A stretch of 64,000 nt of DNA from Sandaracinus sp964481145 (GTDB lineage: Bacteria > Myxococcota_A > Polyangia > Polyangiales > Sandaracinaceae): positions 5,482-69,481 of the forward strand of contig CAYZTA010000029.1 in NCBI GenBank assembly GCA_964481145.1, written 5' to 3'. This document shows, in pieces, positions 41,911-49,407 of the stretch (positions are counted from its first letter, which is position 1; each line of letters opens with the position of its first letter). Position numbers and translations under genes: made by a program. The notes under the pieces are model-generated. The model did not search any database, was not told the DNA's origin, and saw only the letters and a list, made by a program, of their open reading frames with translations.

Positions 41911-42801
41911 AAATTCCTCCACCGCAGCTTGGAGCGCCGCTGGCTGGTCGAACATGATGAAGTGAAAAGAACCATCGACGCGGACGAACGTGACGTTGGG
42001 CGCCGCCTGATAGCCGCCGCGGTAGAGATCGTCGATGAAGGTCTCCGGACCCATCTCGGGGTCGTAGGCATAAACGACCGTGATCGGCGTCTGTACGTTG
42101 GCGACCTCAGGACGCATGTCGATCGTCATCACCTCGTACATGGCTTGTCCGAACACAGCTCGGTCGGAGGTGATGCTCCACTGCAAGACATCGGCGCGCC
42201 GCTCGGAGGTCTTGATCAGCCGAGCGACACCGATGTCTTGCTGTGCGGCGAAGCCAGCCTCGTCGAGCGCGGAGATCCGATCACGCAGCGCACGCGCTTG
42301 TGGCTCGACGCTCTGCGCCGTCACCTGGGGGCCGAACATGGCGCTGTAGAAAGGCAGCGCGTCCACGATCATCAGCCGGCCGATACGCTCGGGATGGCGG
42401 CGTGCCAACATGAGACCGGTGAGGCCTCCCATCGAATGACCGATGAACGCCGGCCGCTCGATGTGATTGGTTGCGATATAGCTCGCCAGCTCTTCCACCA
42501 ACGGTTCGATCACATGCTCTGTGGGTGCGATGGCGGGCTCACCTGCAAAGCCCGCGACTTGCACGAGATGAACGCGATGCGTCGCGACGAGCGCATCGGC
42601 CTGCGCGCGCCAGACCTCACGGTTCGAGCCAAGCCCTGGAACGAAGATCACATCCGGACCGTGCCCGTTCACCTCCACGCTGAAGCGCGATGGCCCAGAG
42701 GCCGCCTCTGCGGTGGTGTTCGATCCTGAGCTCGATGGAGGAGTGCTCGCGGCCCCACAGCCGACGCTCAGCGCGATCATCATCACCAGCCATTTAAGCA
42801 T
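41902..42801 (-). CDS. Alpha/beta hydrolase lipoprotein
   Basis: The 299-residue protein has a lipoprotein signal (LSVGC, Cys15) and a linker rich in Ser/Thr. The hydrolase fold shows FVPGLGSNREVW (oxyanion loop region), nucleophile elbow GHSMGG with Ser123, a probable acid in VVYAYDPEMG, and the catalytic histidine at about 280 in DGSFHFIMFDQP. This places it in the broad alpha/beta hydrolase-1 group, secreted and attached to an outer or inner membrane. Substrate is unknown. The promoter region has an AT-rich inverted repeat at 42808-42831. It diverges from the histidine kinase gene at 42917. Confidence 0.88.
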   Translation of the reverse strand: MLKWLVMMIALSVGCGAASTPPSSSGSNTTAEAASGPSRFSVEVNGHGPDVIFVPGLGSNREVWRAQADALVATHRVHLVQVAGFAGEPAIAPTEHVIEPLVEELASYIATNHIERPAFIGHSMGGLTGLMLARRHPERIGRLMIVDALPFYSAMFGPQVTAQSVEPQARALRDRISALDEAGFAAQQDIGVARLIKTSERRADVLQWSITSDRAVFGQAMYEVMTIDMRPEVANVQTPITVVYAYDPEMGPETFIDDLYRGGYQAAPNVTFVRVDGSFHFIMFDQPAALQAAVEEFLR

Positions 42802-42807
42802 GTTTTC

Positions 42808-42831
42808 CCTTATAATTCTTATCGTATAAGG
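42808..42831 (-). promoter_or_regulatory. AT-rich inverted repeat and -10-like element before the hydrolase gene
   Basis: CCTTATA (42808-42814) and TATAAGG (42825-42831) form inverted arms around ten bases. On the minus strand the arm and spacer contain TACGAT, a -10-like box, about 25 bases from the ATG, and the same ATACGATA string occurs in the 25.9 kb palindrome and before the 38313 start. The region also lies upstream of the kinase gene. Operator versus promoter cannot be separated from sequence alone. Confidence 0.45.
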
Positions 42832-42916
42832 CCGAACTACGTGCGCAGTTGATACGAGTCCATGGCGAGCGATGCAAGTGCATCTGTCCGCGCTATCCTC
42901 CTTCGAGGATCAACCG

Positions 42917-43861
42917 ATGGCCCGCCGCGGAATTCGTTCGATTTCTGTCCCGATCACCTTCGGCGCAGTGACTGTGCCGCTGTCGGTCTTTCTTTTGGTC
43001 GGCTGGACCATGTTCACCGCGCGCAACATCGCGGAGAGCGGTGAGGTGGCGCGCAACGTTTGGCTCATGGTGCTCGGCGTGCTCTCTCTCATCGTCATCA
43101 TGAGCGTGCTCGTGATGTTCTCGATCTTCCTCGCACGCGAGATCATCGAGGTGCGACGCCAAGACAGCTTCATCGATTCGGTGACACACGAGCTGAAGAC
43201 GCCCCTGGCGTCGATCAAGCTCTGTCTTCAAACCCTCGAACGACAAGGAATCCCCGAGCCAAAGCGCGCGGCTCTCCAGAAGATGATGCACGACGACGTC
43301 GACCGTTTGGCGACCTTCATCGACGACGTGCTCCAGGCCAGTCGACTCTCGCACGACGATGTGGGCATGGATGTCGACGAGGTCCGCCTGACTGACATCG
43401 TCACGCACTGTGTCGAGGTCGCCTCGATGCGTCACAAGCTCCCCTCGGACGCCATCGAAATTCGAGTAGATCCGGAGCTCGTGTTCTTTACGGATGCCGC
43501 GGCACTCGAAATCATCCTCCGAAACCTCATCGACAACGCGATCAAGTATTCGAGCGATCGAGTGCGTGTGATTGTTTCCGCGTGCCTCGAGCCCAAGGGG
43601 TTCGTCGCGATCGAGGTACGTGATTTCGGAATCGGTATCCCAGCCAAAGACCTCGAGCGAATTTTTCACCGTTTCTATCGCGTCGAGGAGGAGGGCGTGC
43701 GCTCTCGAAAAGGGACTGGGCTCGGACTCTTTCTCGTATCGGCTCTCGCGCGAAATCTTGGTGGGAGCGTCGGGGCGGATTCTGAAGGAAAAGGTTGCGG
43801 GGCCACGCTTCGGGTGCGTTTGCCACTCCGGAAGCATCAGGCGAAGAGGGCGTCGTCATGA
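42917..43861 (+). CDS. Sensor histidine kinase with very short periplasmic loop
   Basis: A 314-residue kinase. Two hydrophobic segments (about 12-34 and 48-73) bracket only ~13 residues, so almost nothing is exposed outside, as in intramembrane-sensing kinases. The HisKA domain has SFIDSVTHELKTPLASI with phospho-accepting His91. The ATPase part has NLIDNAIKYS (N box), DFGIGIP (G1) and GTGLGLFLV (G2). A HAMP domain is not clear between helix 2 and the H box. ATG 42917 has AGGA a short distance upstream; a longer start (42872) would add 15 residues. Its stop overlaps the regulator's ATG (ATGA), so both are cotranscribed. Confidence 0.93.
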   Translation: MARRGIRSISVPITFGAVTVPLSVFLLVGWTMFTARNIAESGEVARNVWLMVLGVLSLIVIMSVLVMFSIFLAREIIEVRRQDSFIDSVTHELKTPLASIKLCLQTLERQGIPEPKRAALQKMMHDDVDRLATFIDDVLQASRLSHDDVGMDVDEVRLTDIVTHCVEVASMRHKLPSDAIEIRVDPELVFFTDAAALEIILRNLIDNAIKYSSDRVRVIVSACLEPKGFVAIEVRDFGIGIPAKDLERIFHRFYRVEEEGVRSRKGTGLGLFLVSALARNLGGSVGADSEGKGCGATLRVRLPLRKHQAKRASS

Positions 43862-44574
43862 CCGGTGAGCAAAAAATCCCGCGGATCTTGATCATCGAGG
43901 ACGAAGATCATCTCGCGATGGGCCTCAAGCTCAATCTCGAGCTGGAAGGGTATGCCGTGGAGGTGGCGGGGACGGCGCGAGAAGCGGGTGAGCTTTTGCT
44001 ACGTCCGGGGCGCTTCGATGCGATCGTGCTCGATGTGATGCTTCCGGATCTCGACGGATTTGCTCTGTCGGCGAAGCTCCGGAGCTCGGGAAATTACACT
44101 CCCGTGATCATGCTGACGGCACGCGCGGCCGCCGAAGATCGGGTGCGCGGGCTCGAGGCGGGGGCCGATGATTATTTGGTCAAGCCGTTCGATCTCAATG
44201 AACTTCTTGCGCGCGTCCGATCCGTTCTGCGACGAAGGCAATGGGAGCGGGGGCAAGAAGATCGCGGAACATGGCGTGTGGTGATGATCGGACAAGCGCG
44301 CGTCGATTTCGATTCGCACGAAGTGTTCGTGCGCGACGAGCCCGTTCGGCTCACGCGCCTCGAGTTGGATTTGCTGAAATTTTTCGTCGATCATCCAGGC
44401 AAAGTGTTTTCACGCGACACCCTGCTCGAGGAGGTCTGGAAGTTGCGGAATTATTCGACCGCCCGGACCGTCGATAATTTCATCTCACGCCTGCGAAGGC
44501 ATTTCGAGATCGATGCGCAAGATCCACAGCATTTCGTCTCGGTGCGAGGAGCCGGATACAAGTTCGTGCCCTGA
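43858..44574 (+). CDS. OmpR-family response regulator
   Basis: A 238-residue two-domain regulator: receiver domain with IIEDEDHL, phospho-accepting Asp59 (LDVMLPDLDG), TAR...DDYLVKPF with the conserved Lys109, then a winged-helix DNA-binding domain (LTRLELDLLKFFVDHPGKVFSRDTLLEEVW; RTVDNFISRLRRHFE; VRGAGYKFVP). It is the cognate partner of the kinase overlapping it by four bases. Probable control of genes around it, including the desaturase, is an inference from position only. All residues needed for phosphorylation look present. Confidence 0.95.
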   Translation: MTGEQKIPRILIIEDEDHLAMGLKLNLELEGYAVEVAGTAREAGELLLRPGRFDAIVLDVMLPDLDGFALSAKLRSSGNYTPVIMLTARAAAEDRVRGLEAGADDYLVKPFDLNELLARVRSVLRRRQWERGQEDRGTWRVVMIGQARVDFDSHEVFVRDEPVRLTRLELDLLKFFVDHPGKVFSRDTLLEEVWKLRNYSTARTVDNFISRLRRHFEIDAQDPQHFVSVRGAGYKFVP

Positions 44575-44610
44575 GCTGTTCTTCGAATGTCGGGAATTAC
44601 ATCCTCGTAG

Positions 44611-44616
44611 AGGAGG
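44611..44616 (+). promoter_or_regulatory. Ribosome binding site AGGAGG for the DUF2188 gene
   Basis: AGGAGG lies five bases before ATG 44622 and decides that start against a GTG six bases upstream that would overlap it. Confidence 0.75.
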
Positions 44617-44621
44617 TGCAC

Positions 44622-44846
44622 ATGGCCAAGTCCCTCGTCTATCACGTATTGCCCTTCGACGAGCTCTGGGCAGTCAAGCTCGCCGGCGACAGTCTCAATG
44701 AATATGCCGATACCAAGGATGTGGCGGTGTCGCGCGCCAAAGAGCTCGCGCGCCGCGCGAATCTCGCGCAGGTCGTCGTGCACGGGCGAGACGGGAAGAT
44801 CGAAGAAGAGTTTTATTACGGCGAAGAGCGCCCGTCGGGTAGATGA
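44622..44846 (+). CDS. Small DUF2188-type protein
   Basis: Seventy-four residues, beginning MAKSLVYHVLPFDELWAVKL and ending DGKIEEEFYYGEERPSGR. The body (KLAGDSLNEYADTKDVAVSRA, LAQVVVHGRDGKI) matches the small DUF2188 family, in which a lysine/arginine-containing strand and an HGxDG turn recur; its biochemical role is not known. It is cytosolic, highly charged, and has a consensus ribosome site. It follows the response regulator by 47 bases and the desaturase gene starts 100 bases after it. An operon with the two-component genes is possible. Confidence 0.8.
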   Translation: MAKSLVYHVLPFDELWAVKLAGDSLNEYADTKDVAVSRAKELARRANLAQVVVHGRDGKIEEEFYYGEERPSGR

Positions 44847-44945
44847 ACGAACTGTGACAAACGTTCGGCGCACGATGAACGAATGGTGACGAAGGCTGAC
44901 GAAACCATGACGGTCCGTTCGTGACTCGATTCCTACACTGGAGTC
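44842..44945 (+). promoter_or_regulatory. Repeat-rich region before the desaturase gene
   Basis: Two imperfect direct repeats with a 32-base period begin GATGAACGAA at 44842 and 44874, each followed by TGxTGAC-AA. CGTTCG occurs at about 44862 and 44916, which is roughly the inverse of GAACG. Such a pattern could be multiple operator half-sites for a fatty-acid regulator acting on the desaturase gene. No convincing -35/-10 pair; a TACACT lies about ten bases before the ATG. Confidence 0.4.
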
Positions 44946-45839
44946 ATGACGATCTCAGCGTCTTCGGTGCATCCCGCGAAGGTGCGTCACGCCTTCGACA
45001 AGCTCAGTTTGATTCCGTTTCTGCTCTGCCATCTGGCCGTGCTGGGCGCGGTGTTTGCTGGAGTCACCTGGCAAGCGGTACTCGTGTGCATCGCGCTTTA
45101 TTGGGTGCGCATGTTCGGTGTGACGGCTGGGTACCACCGATATTTCGCTCATCGATCCTTCGAAACGAGCCGTCCTCTCGCGTTCGTGCTGGCCTTCCTC
45201 GCGCAATCGACGGGACAAAAAGGCGCACTGTGGTGGGCGTCGCATCATCGCGCGCATCACCTTTACTCCGACACAGAGCGTGATTTGCACTCACCTCGGC
45301 AGCACGGATTCCTCCACGCGCATCTCGGATGGATTTTCCAAACCACCGACGAAACCGATTGGAAGCGCATCCGAGATTTCGCGAAATATCCCGAGCTCGT
45401 ATGGCTCGACAAATATTATTTGGTGCCGCCCACATTGCTTGCGATCGCGGTGTTCTTTGCGTTCGGGTGGAGCGGGCTCTTCATCGGTTTCTTCCTCTCC
45501 ACCGTGTTCACGTGGCACGGGACGTTCTTCATCAATAGCCTCGCGCATGTCTGGGGAAAGCGCCGCTTTCCGACCCGAGACGACAGCCGCAACAACTTCC
45601 TCCTCGCGCTCATCACGATGGGTGAGGGTTGGCACAACAACCACCATCACCACATGCAGAGCGCGCGTCAGGGATTTTATTGGTGGGAGATCGATCCGAC
45701 CTACTACGTGCTCGTGGGCTTAGAAAAGCTCGGCTTGATTTGGAACATGAAGCGGCCGCCGACATCGGTCCTCGAAGCCGGCCTTCGCTTCGATCGTGAA
45801 GGTTCGAATCCGGTCGATCTCCATCGAGGGACCTGTTAG
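44946..45839 (+). CDS. Acyl-CoA/fatty-acid desaturase (delta-9 type)
   Basis: The 297-residue integral membrane desaturase has the three histidine boxes HRYFAH (after GVTAGY), HHRAHH and HNNHHHH, which ligate the di-iron centre. Hydrophobic segments lie at about 25-55, 65-85 and 150-190. The order and FGVTAGYHRYFAHRSFETSR, WWASHHRAHH and GEGWHNNHHHH are typical of bacterial delta-9 acyl-CoA desaturases such as DesC/OLE1 homologues, which put a cis double bond in membrane fatty acids. The electron donor is not in this window. It follows a repeat-rich promoter and precedes uridine kinase by nine bases. Confidence 0.93.
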   Translation: MTISASSVHPAKVRHAFDKLSLIPFLLCHLAVLGAVFAGVTWQAVLVCIALYWVRMFGVTAGYHRYFAHRSFETSRPLAFVLAFLAQSTGQKGALWWASHHRAHHLYSDTERDLHSPRQHGFLHAHLGWIFQTTDETDWKRIRDFAKYPELVWLDKYYLVPPTLLAIAVFFAFGWSGLFIGFFLSTVFTWHGTFFINSLAHVWGKRRFPTRDDSRNNFLLALITMGEGWHNNHHHHMQSARQGFYWWEIDPTYYVLVGLEKLGLIWNMKRPPTSVLEAGLRFDREGSNPVDLHRGTC

Positions 45840-45848
45840 AGCTGCGGC

Positions 45849-46478
45849 ATGCAGCCATTCCTCGTGGGAGTCGCAGGTGGAACGGGGTCGGGAAAGACGA
45901 CGGTGGCCCGCAAGATCGCGGAGGCGGTGCCTGCCGAGATGGTGACCATTCTCGAGCACGACAGTTATTACCTCGATCGACCCGATCTCAGCTACGAGGA
46001 GCGCTGCCAACTCAATTTCGATCACCCCGAGGCGCTCGAGACTTCGCTCATGATTCATCATGTTCGTGAGCTCAAGCGGTCGCGCGCCGTGGATGTGCCT
46101 GTCTACGATTTCAAAAAGCACCGCCGCAGCCCCGACACCCGGCGTGTGGAACCGAGCCCAATCATCGTGTGCGAAGGGATTTTGCTCTTCAACGATCAGG
46201 AGCTCCGCGACGAGCTCGATCTCGCGATTTTCGTCGATACAGATGCCGACATTCGTGTGTTGCGTCGAGTTCGACGGGACATGGAGCAGCGCGGTCGTTC
46301 CTTCGACTCCGTTCGAGAGCAGTACTACGCGACGGTTCGTCCGATGCATTTGCAGTTCGTCGAGCCGAGCAAGAGGTGGGCGGACGTGATCATCCCCGAA
46401 GGCGGGGACAATCACGTCGCGCTCGATTTGATCGTGGCGAAGATCCAGTCTGTGCTCGCAGAGCGTGCTCGGAGCTGA
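45849..46478 (+). CDS. udk: Uridine kinase
   Basis: A 209-residue P-loop kinase of nucleoside salvage, uridine/cytidine to the monophosphate. Walker A GGTGSGKTT (10-18), the DSYYLD and NFDHPEALE segments that bind the nucleoside, VPVYDFKKHRR and the Walker-B-like IIVCEGILLF are all typical. Length matches bacterial Udk. It begins nine bases after the desaturase stop and may be cotranscribed with it. It converges on pfk with three bases between the stops. Confidence 0.93.
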   Translation: MQPFLVGVAGGTGSGKTTVARKIAEAVPAEMVTILEHDSYYLDRPDLSYEERCQLNFDHPEALETSLMIHHVRELKRSRAVDVPVYDFKKHRRSPDTRRVEPSPIIVCEGILLFNDQELRDELDLAIFVDTDADIRVLRRVRRDMEQRGRSFDSVREQYYATVRPMHLQFVEPSKRWADVIIPEGGDNHVALDLIVAKIQSVLAERARS

Positions 46479-46481
46479 AGC

Positions 46482-47594
46482 TCAAGCTTCGTCACCGAAA
46501 TAGGTGCCCAAGGCGCGCGCCGTGGCGATGAGATCGCTGTCGAGCGGGACCCGCTTTGGTTTCGCAATGGCGTCTGCGATGGGGATCGAAGTGATTTCAC
46601 CGTCGCGCAAAGCCACCATGCGTCCGAACTGTTCTTTGGCGACGAGGTCCACTGCCGCACGGCCGAAACGGGTCGCGAGGATTCGATCGAAGCTCGATGG
46701 CGTGCCGCCCCGTTGAATATGGCCGAGCACGGTCACGCGAATGTCCGAGCGGACTTTCGTACGCAACCCTTCTGCGACCCGTTGTGCTGCGCCCATGAGC
46801 CGAGGCATTCCCCCGATCGGCCTCTCGCCAACGCTCGCTTCACCCCCCATCGGCTTGGCTCCCTCGCTCACGACGATGACACTGAACTTCTTGCCGTTCG
46901 TGTCGCGGCTCTCGATCATCTTGGAGAGGGCTTCGATGCGATAGGGAATTTCCGGAATCAAGATCGCATCGGCCCCTCCAGCGAGCCCGGCATGGAGCGC
47001 GATCCAACCCGCATCGCGTCCCATCACTTCGACGAGCATCACACGATCGTGACTCGCCGCGGTATCGCGCAATCGATCGATTGCCTCCGTCGCGATTCCG
47101 ACGGCCGTGTCGAAACCAAAGGTTTGGTCCGTCGCGCCGAGATCGTTGTCGATGGTTTTGGGGACACCGATGACCGACATGCCCTTGTCCATGAAGCGCT
47201 TGTTGATCGCCATCGACCCATCACCACCGATCGAGATGATCGCGTCGAGGCCCACCTTGCGCATGTTTTCCATCACACGATCCGACACATCGGTTTCGAC
47301 GTCGGTGCCGTCTGGCATTTGAACGACATGCCGGAAAGGGCCACCCCGACTGGAGGTGCCGAGGATCGTGCCTCCGTGAGAGATGATGTCGCGTACGTCA
47401 CGTATCGTGAGCCAACGATTGCCGTCCGGTGAGTGGGAATCGAGGTCGATGAGCCCATCGAACGCATCCTCGACGCCAAAGATCTCGAATCCATACTTCT
47501 CGATTCCGGTTTTGACGACCGCTCGGATGACGGCATTGAGCCCAGGGCAATCCCCGCCCCCTGTCATCACTCCGACCCGCTTCGGCTTGCCCAC
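46482..47594 (-). CDS. pfkA: 6-phosphofructokinase, group III type
   Basis: The 370-residue enzyme phosphorylates fructose-6-phosphate. The start is GTG 47594 with AGGAGG five bases upstream, giving MGKPKRVGVMTGGGDCPGLN. Signature residues: GGDCPG, the GGDGS motif (123-127) and PKTIDND (145-151), later MGRDAGW and GHIQRGG. GGDGS favours ATP as donor, whereas the lysine of PKTIDND is shared with PPi-dependent enzymes; this mix is known from group III PFKs. Length is larger than the E. coli enzyme. fbp lies nearby on the same strand (49408). It starts opposite to the GNAT gene at 47656. Confidence 0.92.
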   Translation of the reverse strand: MGKPKRVGVMTGGGDCPGLNAVIRAVVKTGIEKYGFEIFGVEDAFDGLIDLDSHSPDGNRWLTIRDVRDIISHGGTILGTSSRGGPFRHVVQMPDGTDVETDVSDRVMENMRKVGLDAIISIGGDGSMAINKRFMDKGMSVIGVPKTIDNDLGATDQTFGFDTAVGIATEAIDRLRDTAASHDRVMLVEVMGRDAGWIALHAGLAGGADAILIPEIPYRIEALSKMIESRDTNGKKFSVIVVSEGAKPMGGEASVGERPIGGMPRLMGAAQRVAEGLRTKVRSDIRVTVLGHIQRGGTPSSFDRILATRFGRAAVDLVAKEQFGRMVALRDGEITSIPIADAIAKPKRVPLDSDLIATARALGTYFGDEA

Positions 47595-47599
47595 GTGCA

Positions 47600-47605
47600 C
47601 CTCCT
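47600..47605 (-). promoter_or_regulatory. Ribosome binding site that fixes the pfkA GTG start
   Basis: On the minus strand AGGAGG lies five bases before GTG 47594. It rules out the much longer upstream frame, which has Arg-rich sequence and overlaps the divergent acetyltransferase gene. Confidence 0.75.
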
Positions 47606-47655
47606 CTTTGGACGTCGAAGCATATCGGATACCGCGGCGAGGGGGTGCTCGTGGT

Positions 47656-48378
47656 ATGTCTTTCGGCCGAGCCATGGCGAAGAGGCGAAAAGCCGTAAGT
47701 TCTGTACCCCGCAAACGGAGCTCCGATTCCGAAGTCCCGCTCGCAGATCTCTGCGATGGAGGATCTGCGGAGGAGATCCGCGTACGCCGCATGCATCGGC
47801 GTGATCTCAATCGTGTATGGGAATTCCTCAAGTTGGTGTTCCGAAGCGTGAACCGTCAAACGCTCGAATATCAAAGGCCTCGGAGCAAGCAGCGCTTCGT
47901 CGAGCAATACGATGACGAAGGCGTCGAGCAGTTTGTGTTCGAAGTGAGCGGCGAGATCGTCGGTTACGCTGAATGCGCGTATGAAGTCACGGGCTCGGAC
48001 AACTGGATCAATCCGCGATTTTTCGAGTCGCGCGACATGCGCCCGCTCTTCGTCGAGGAGCTCGCGTCTCATCCGGATTATCAAGGACGTGGCGTGGGTT
48101 CGTTCATGCTCGAACAGCTACAACATCTCGCCCGGGTGCGCGGGTGCACGCACCTCGTGCTCGAGGTGGCGGAGAACAACGAAGGCGCACTTCGCTTCTA
48201 TCGAAAACGCAGCTTTTATAAGCTCGATGCGGCAATTTTCCTCGCGCAAAGAGTGTCGAGCGAGCCCGAGCTGTTGCCGCCTCGCAAGTTGAACCAACGA
48301 GGCGAAGGCGACGAAGATCCCGATGCTGGATCACGCGAGGTCGGAATCGATGGGAAGAACGGAGACGTCGAGACGTGA
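47656..48378 (+). CDS. GNAT-family N-acetyltransferase
   Basis: A 240-residue protein with a basic N-terminal extension (about 35 residues, rich in Arg/Lys/Ser), then a GNAT domain: VRRMHRRDLNRVWEFLK, EIVGYAECAYE, the acetyl-CoA loop SHPDYQGRGVGSFML near residue 145, and EGALRFYRKRSFYKLD toward the end. A C-terminal tail of ~40 residues is charged and low in order. ATG 47656 or 47674 are both possible. It transfers an acetyl group from acetyl-CoA to an unknown amine. It diverges from pfkA and converges with the flippase-like gene (gap 14 bases). Confidence 0.85.
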   Translation: MSFGRAMAKRRKAVSSVPRKRSSDSEVPLADLCDGGSAEEIRVRRMHRRDLNRVWEFLKLVFRSVNRQTLEYQRPRSKQRFVEQYDDEGVEQFVFEVSGEIVGYAECAYEVTGSDNWINPRFFESRDMRPLFVEELASHPDYQGRGVGSFMLEQLQHLARVRGCTHLVLEVAENNEGALRFYRKRSFYKLDAAIFLAQRVSSEPELLPPRKLNQRGEGDEDPDAGSREVGIDGKNGDVET

Positions 48379-48392
48379 GTGGGTTGGCGGTG

Positions 48393-49382
48393 TCAGCGCG
48401 CTTTTGATTCGGCGGTCTGAAGGGCCGGTACATCCTTGGGCTTGGGCGCGTTGCGATCCAGCATGAGCAAAACTCCGCCCAGGATTGCGGGCACTTGGCC
48501 CGTCACATAACCAAGCAGCGCAATCAGTACGGCATCCGAGGTGGATACGCCCACGCCTGCGAGCAGCATGACGGCCACGCCTTCTCGTACGCCCACACCG
48601 CCGAGCGAGATCGGTAAGAGCACCGCGATGGTGATGGCATTGCCGACGGCGAGAAGCGATACGAGTGAGGCGTTCACATCGAGCGCAGCCCCCGTGGCGG
48701 CGAAGACCGCCGAGATCGACACATGCGAAAGCACACCGAGCCCGAGCGCGCTCATCACACGCGCACGATTGAGCTCTTGCGTCGCGAGCGCTTCGGCAAA
48801 CTTGAGGGCGCGGGCACGAACGAACTTCGGCGCGAAGCGAGCGAGCACGCGTGTTCGTTCCGCGGAGGAGAGAATCCAAAGACCGAATGCCGAGCCTCCG
48901 GCGATCGAAAGTGCGATTGGGAGGGCGGTGGGGCCCAATTGGTCGAGCGCACCCATCGGTGCAAGCACGGCGCAGACGAGCGCCATGCCGACCAAACCGA
49001 AGAGTTTTTCGACCACGATGACGCTTGCGCTGCCGGCGATGTCGCCCGTACGTCTCGCCACTTCGAACGCGCGCCAGCCATCGAGCCCCGTCGTGGAGGG
49101 TGTGAATGCTCCGATGAATCGGCCGATCAAAAAAGATCGAAAAAGCCATGGAAAAGGCTGAGAAATGCCACGTGCGCGAAGGAGCACCTGCCATCGCGCG
49201 ACGCCAGAGAGCACGGCTGCGAAATGAAGCACGACCGCCATCACGATGGGCAAGGGAGTGACCGACATGAGCCGATCACCGAGCGCATCCATTCCTTCGC
49301 GCTCGGCCACTTTCGCGATGAGCCAAGCGAGCAATCCGAGAGAAAACGCCGCCTTCGCGGCAAAGAGCAAACGGCGTTTCAT
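48393..49382 (-). CDS. Lysylphosphatidylglycerol-synthase-TM/flippase-like membrane protein (UPF0104)
   Basis: A 329-residue protein with eight or so hydrophobic segments. GVARWQVLLRARGISQPFPWLFRSFLIGRF, ASVIVVEKLFGLVG and LPISLGGVGVREGVAVMLL are typical of the UPF0104/LPG_synthase_TM group, whose members sit next to aminoacyl-transferases or lipid-modifying enzymes and may flip lipids. No transferase partner is next to it, so a stand-alone flippase-like role is the best reading. Predicted in the inner membrane. It begins 25 bases after the end of fbp in the same direction. Confidence 0.85.
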   Translation of the reverse strand: MKRRLLFAAKAAFSLGLLAWLIAKVAEREGMDALGDRLMSVTPLPIVMAVVLHFAAVLSGVARWQVLLRARGISQPFPWLFRSFLIGRFIGAFTPSTTGLDGWRAFEVARRTGDIAGSASVIVVEKLFGLVGMALVCAVLAPMGALDQLGPTALPIALSIAGGSAFGLWILSSAERTRVLARFAPKFVRARALKFAEALATQELNRARVMSALGLGVLSHVSISAVFAATGAALDVNASLVSLLAVGNAITIAVLLPISLGGVGVREGVAVMLLAGVGVSTSDAVLIALLGYVTGQVPAILGGVLLMLDRNAPKPKDVPALQTAESKAR

Positions 49383-49407
49383 GTTTCGGTCCGTGGACGG
49401 ATGGATA

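Noticed and set aside
46482..47831. A longer N-terminal extension of pfkA
   Set aside because: The extension is Arg-rich and overlaps the divergent acetyltransferase; AGGAGG before GTG 47594 gives the conserved start.
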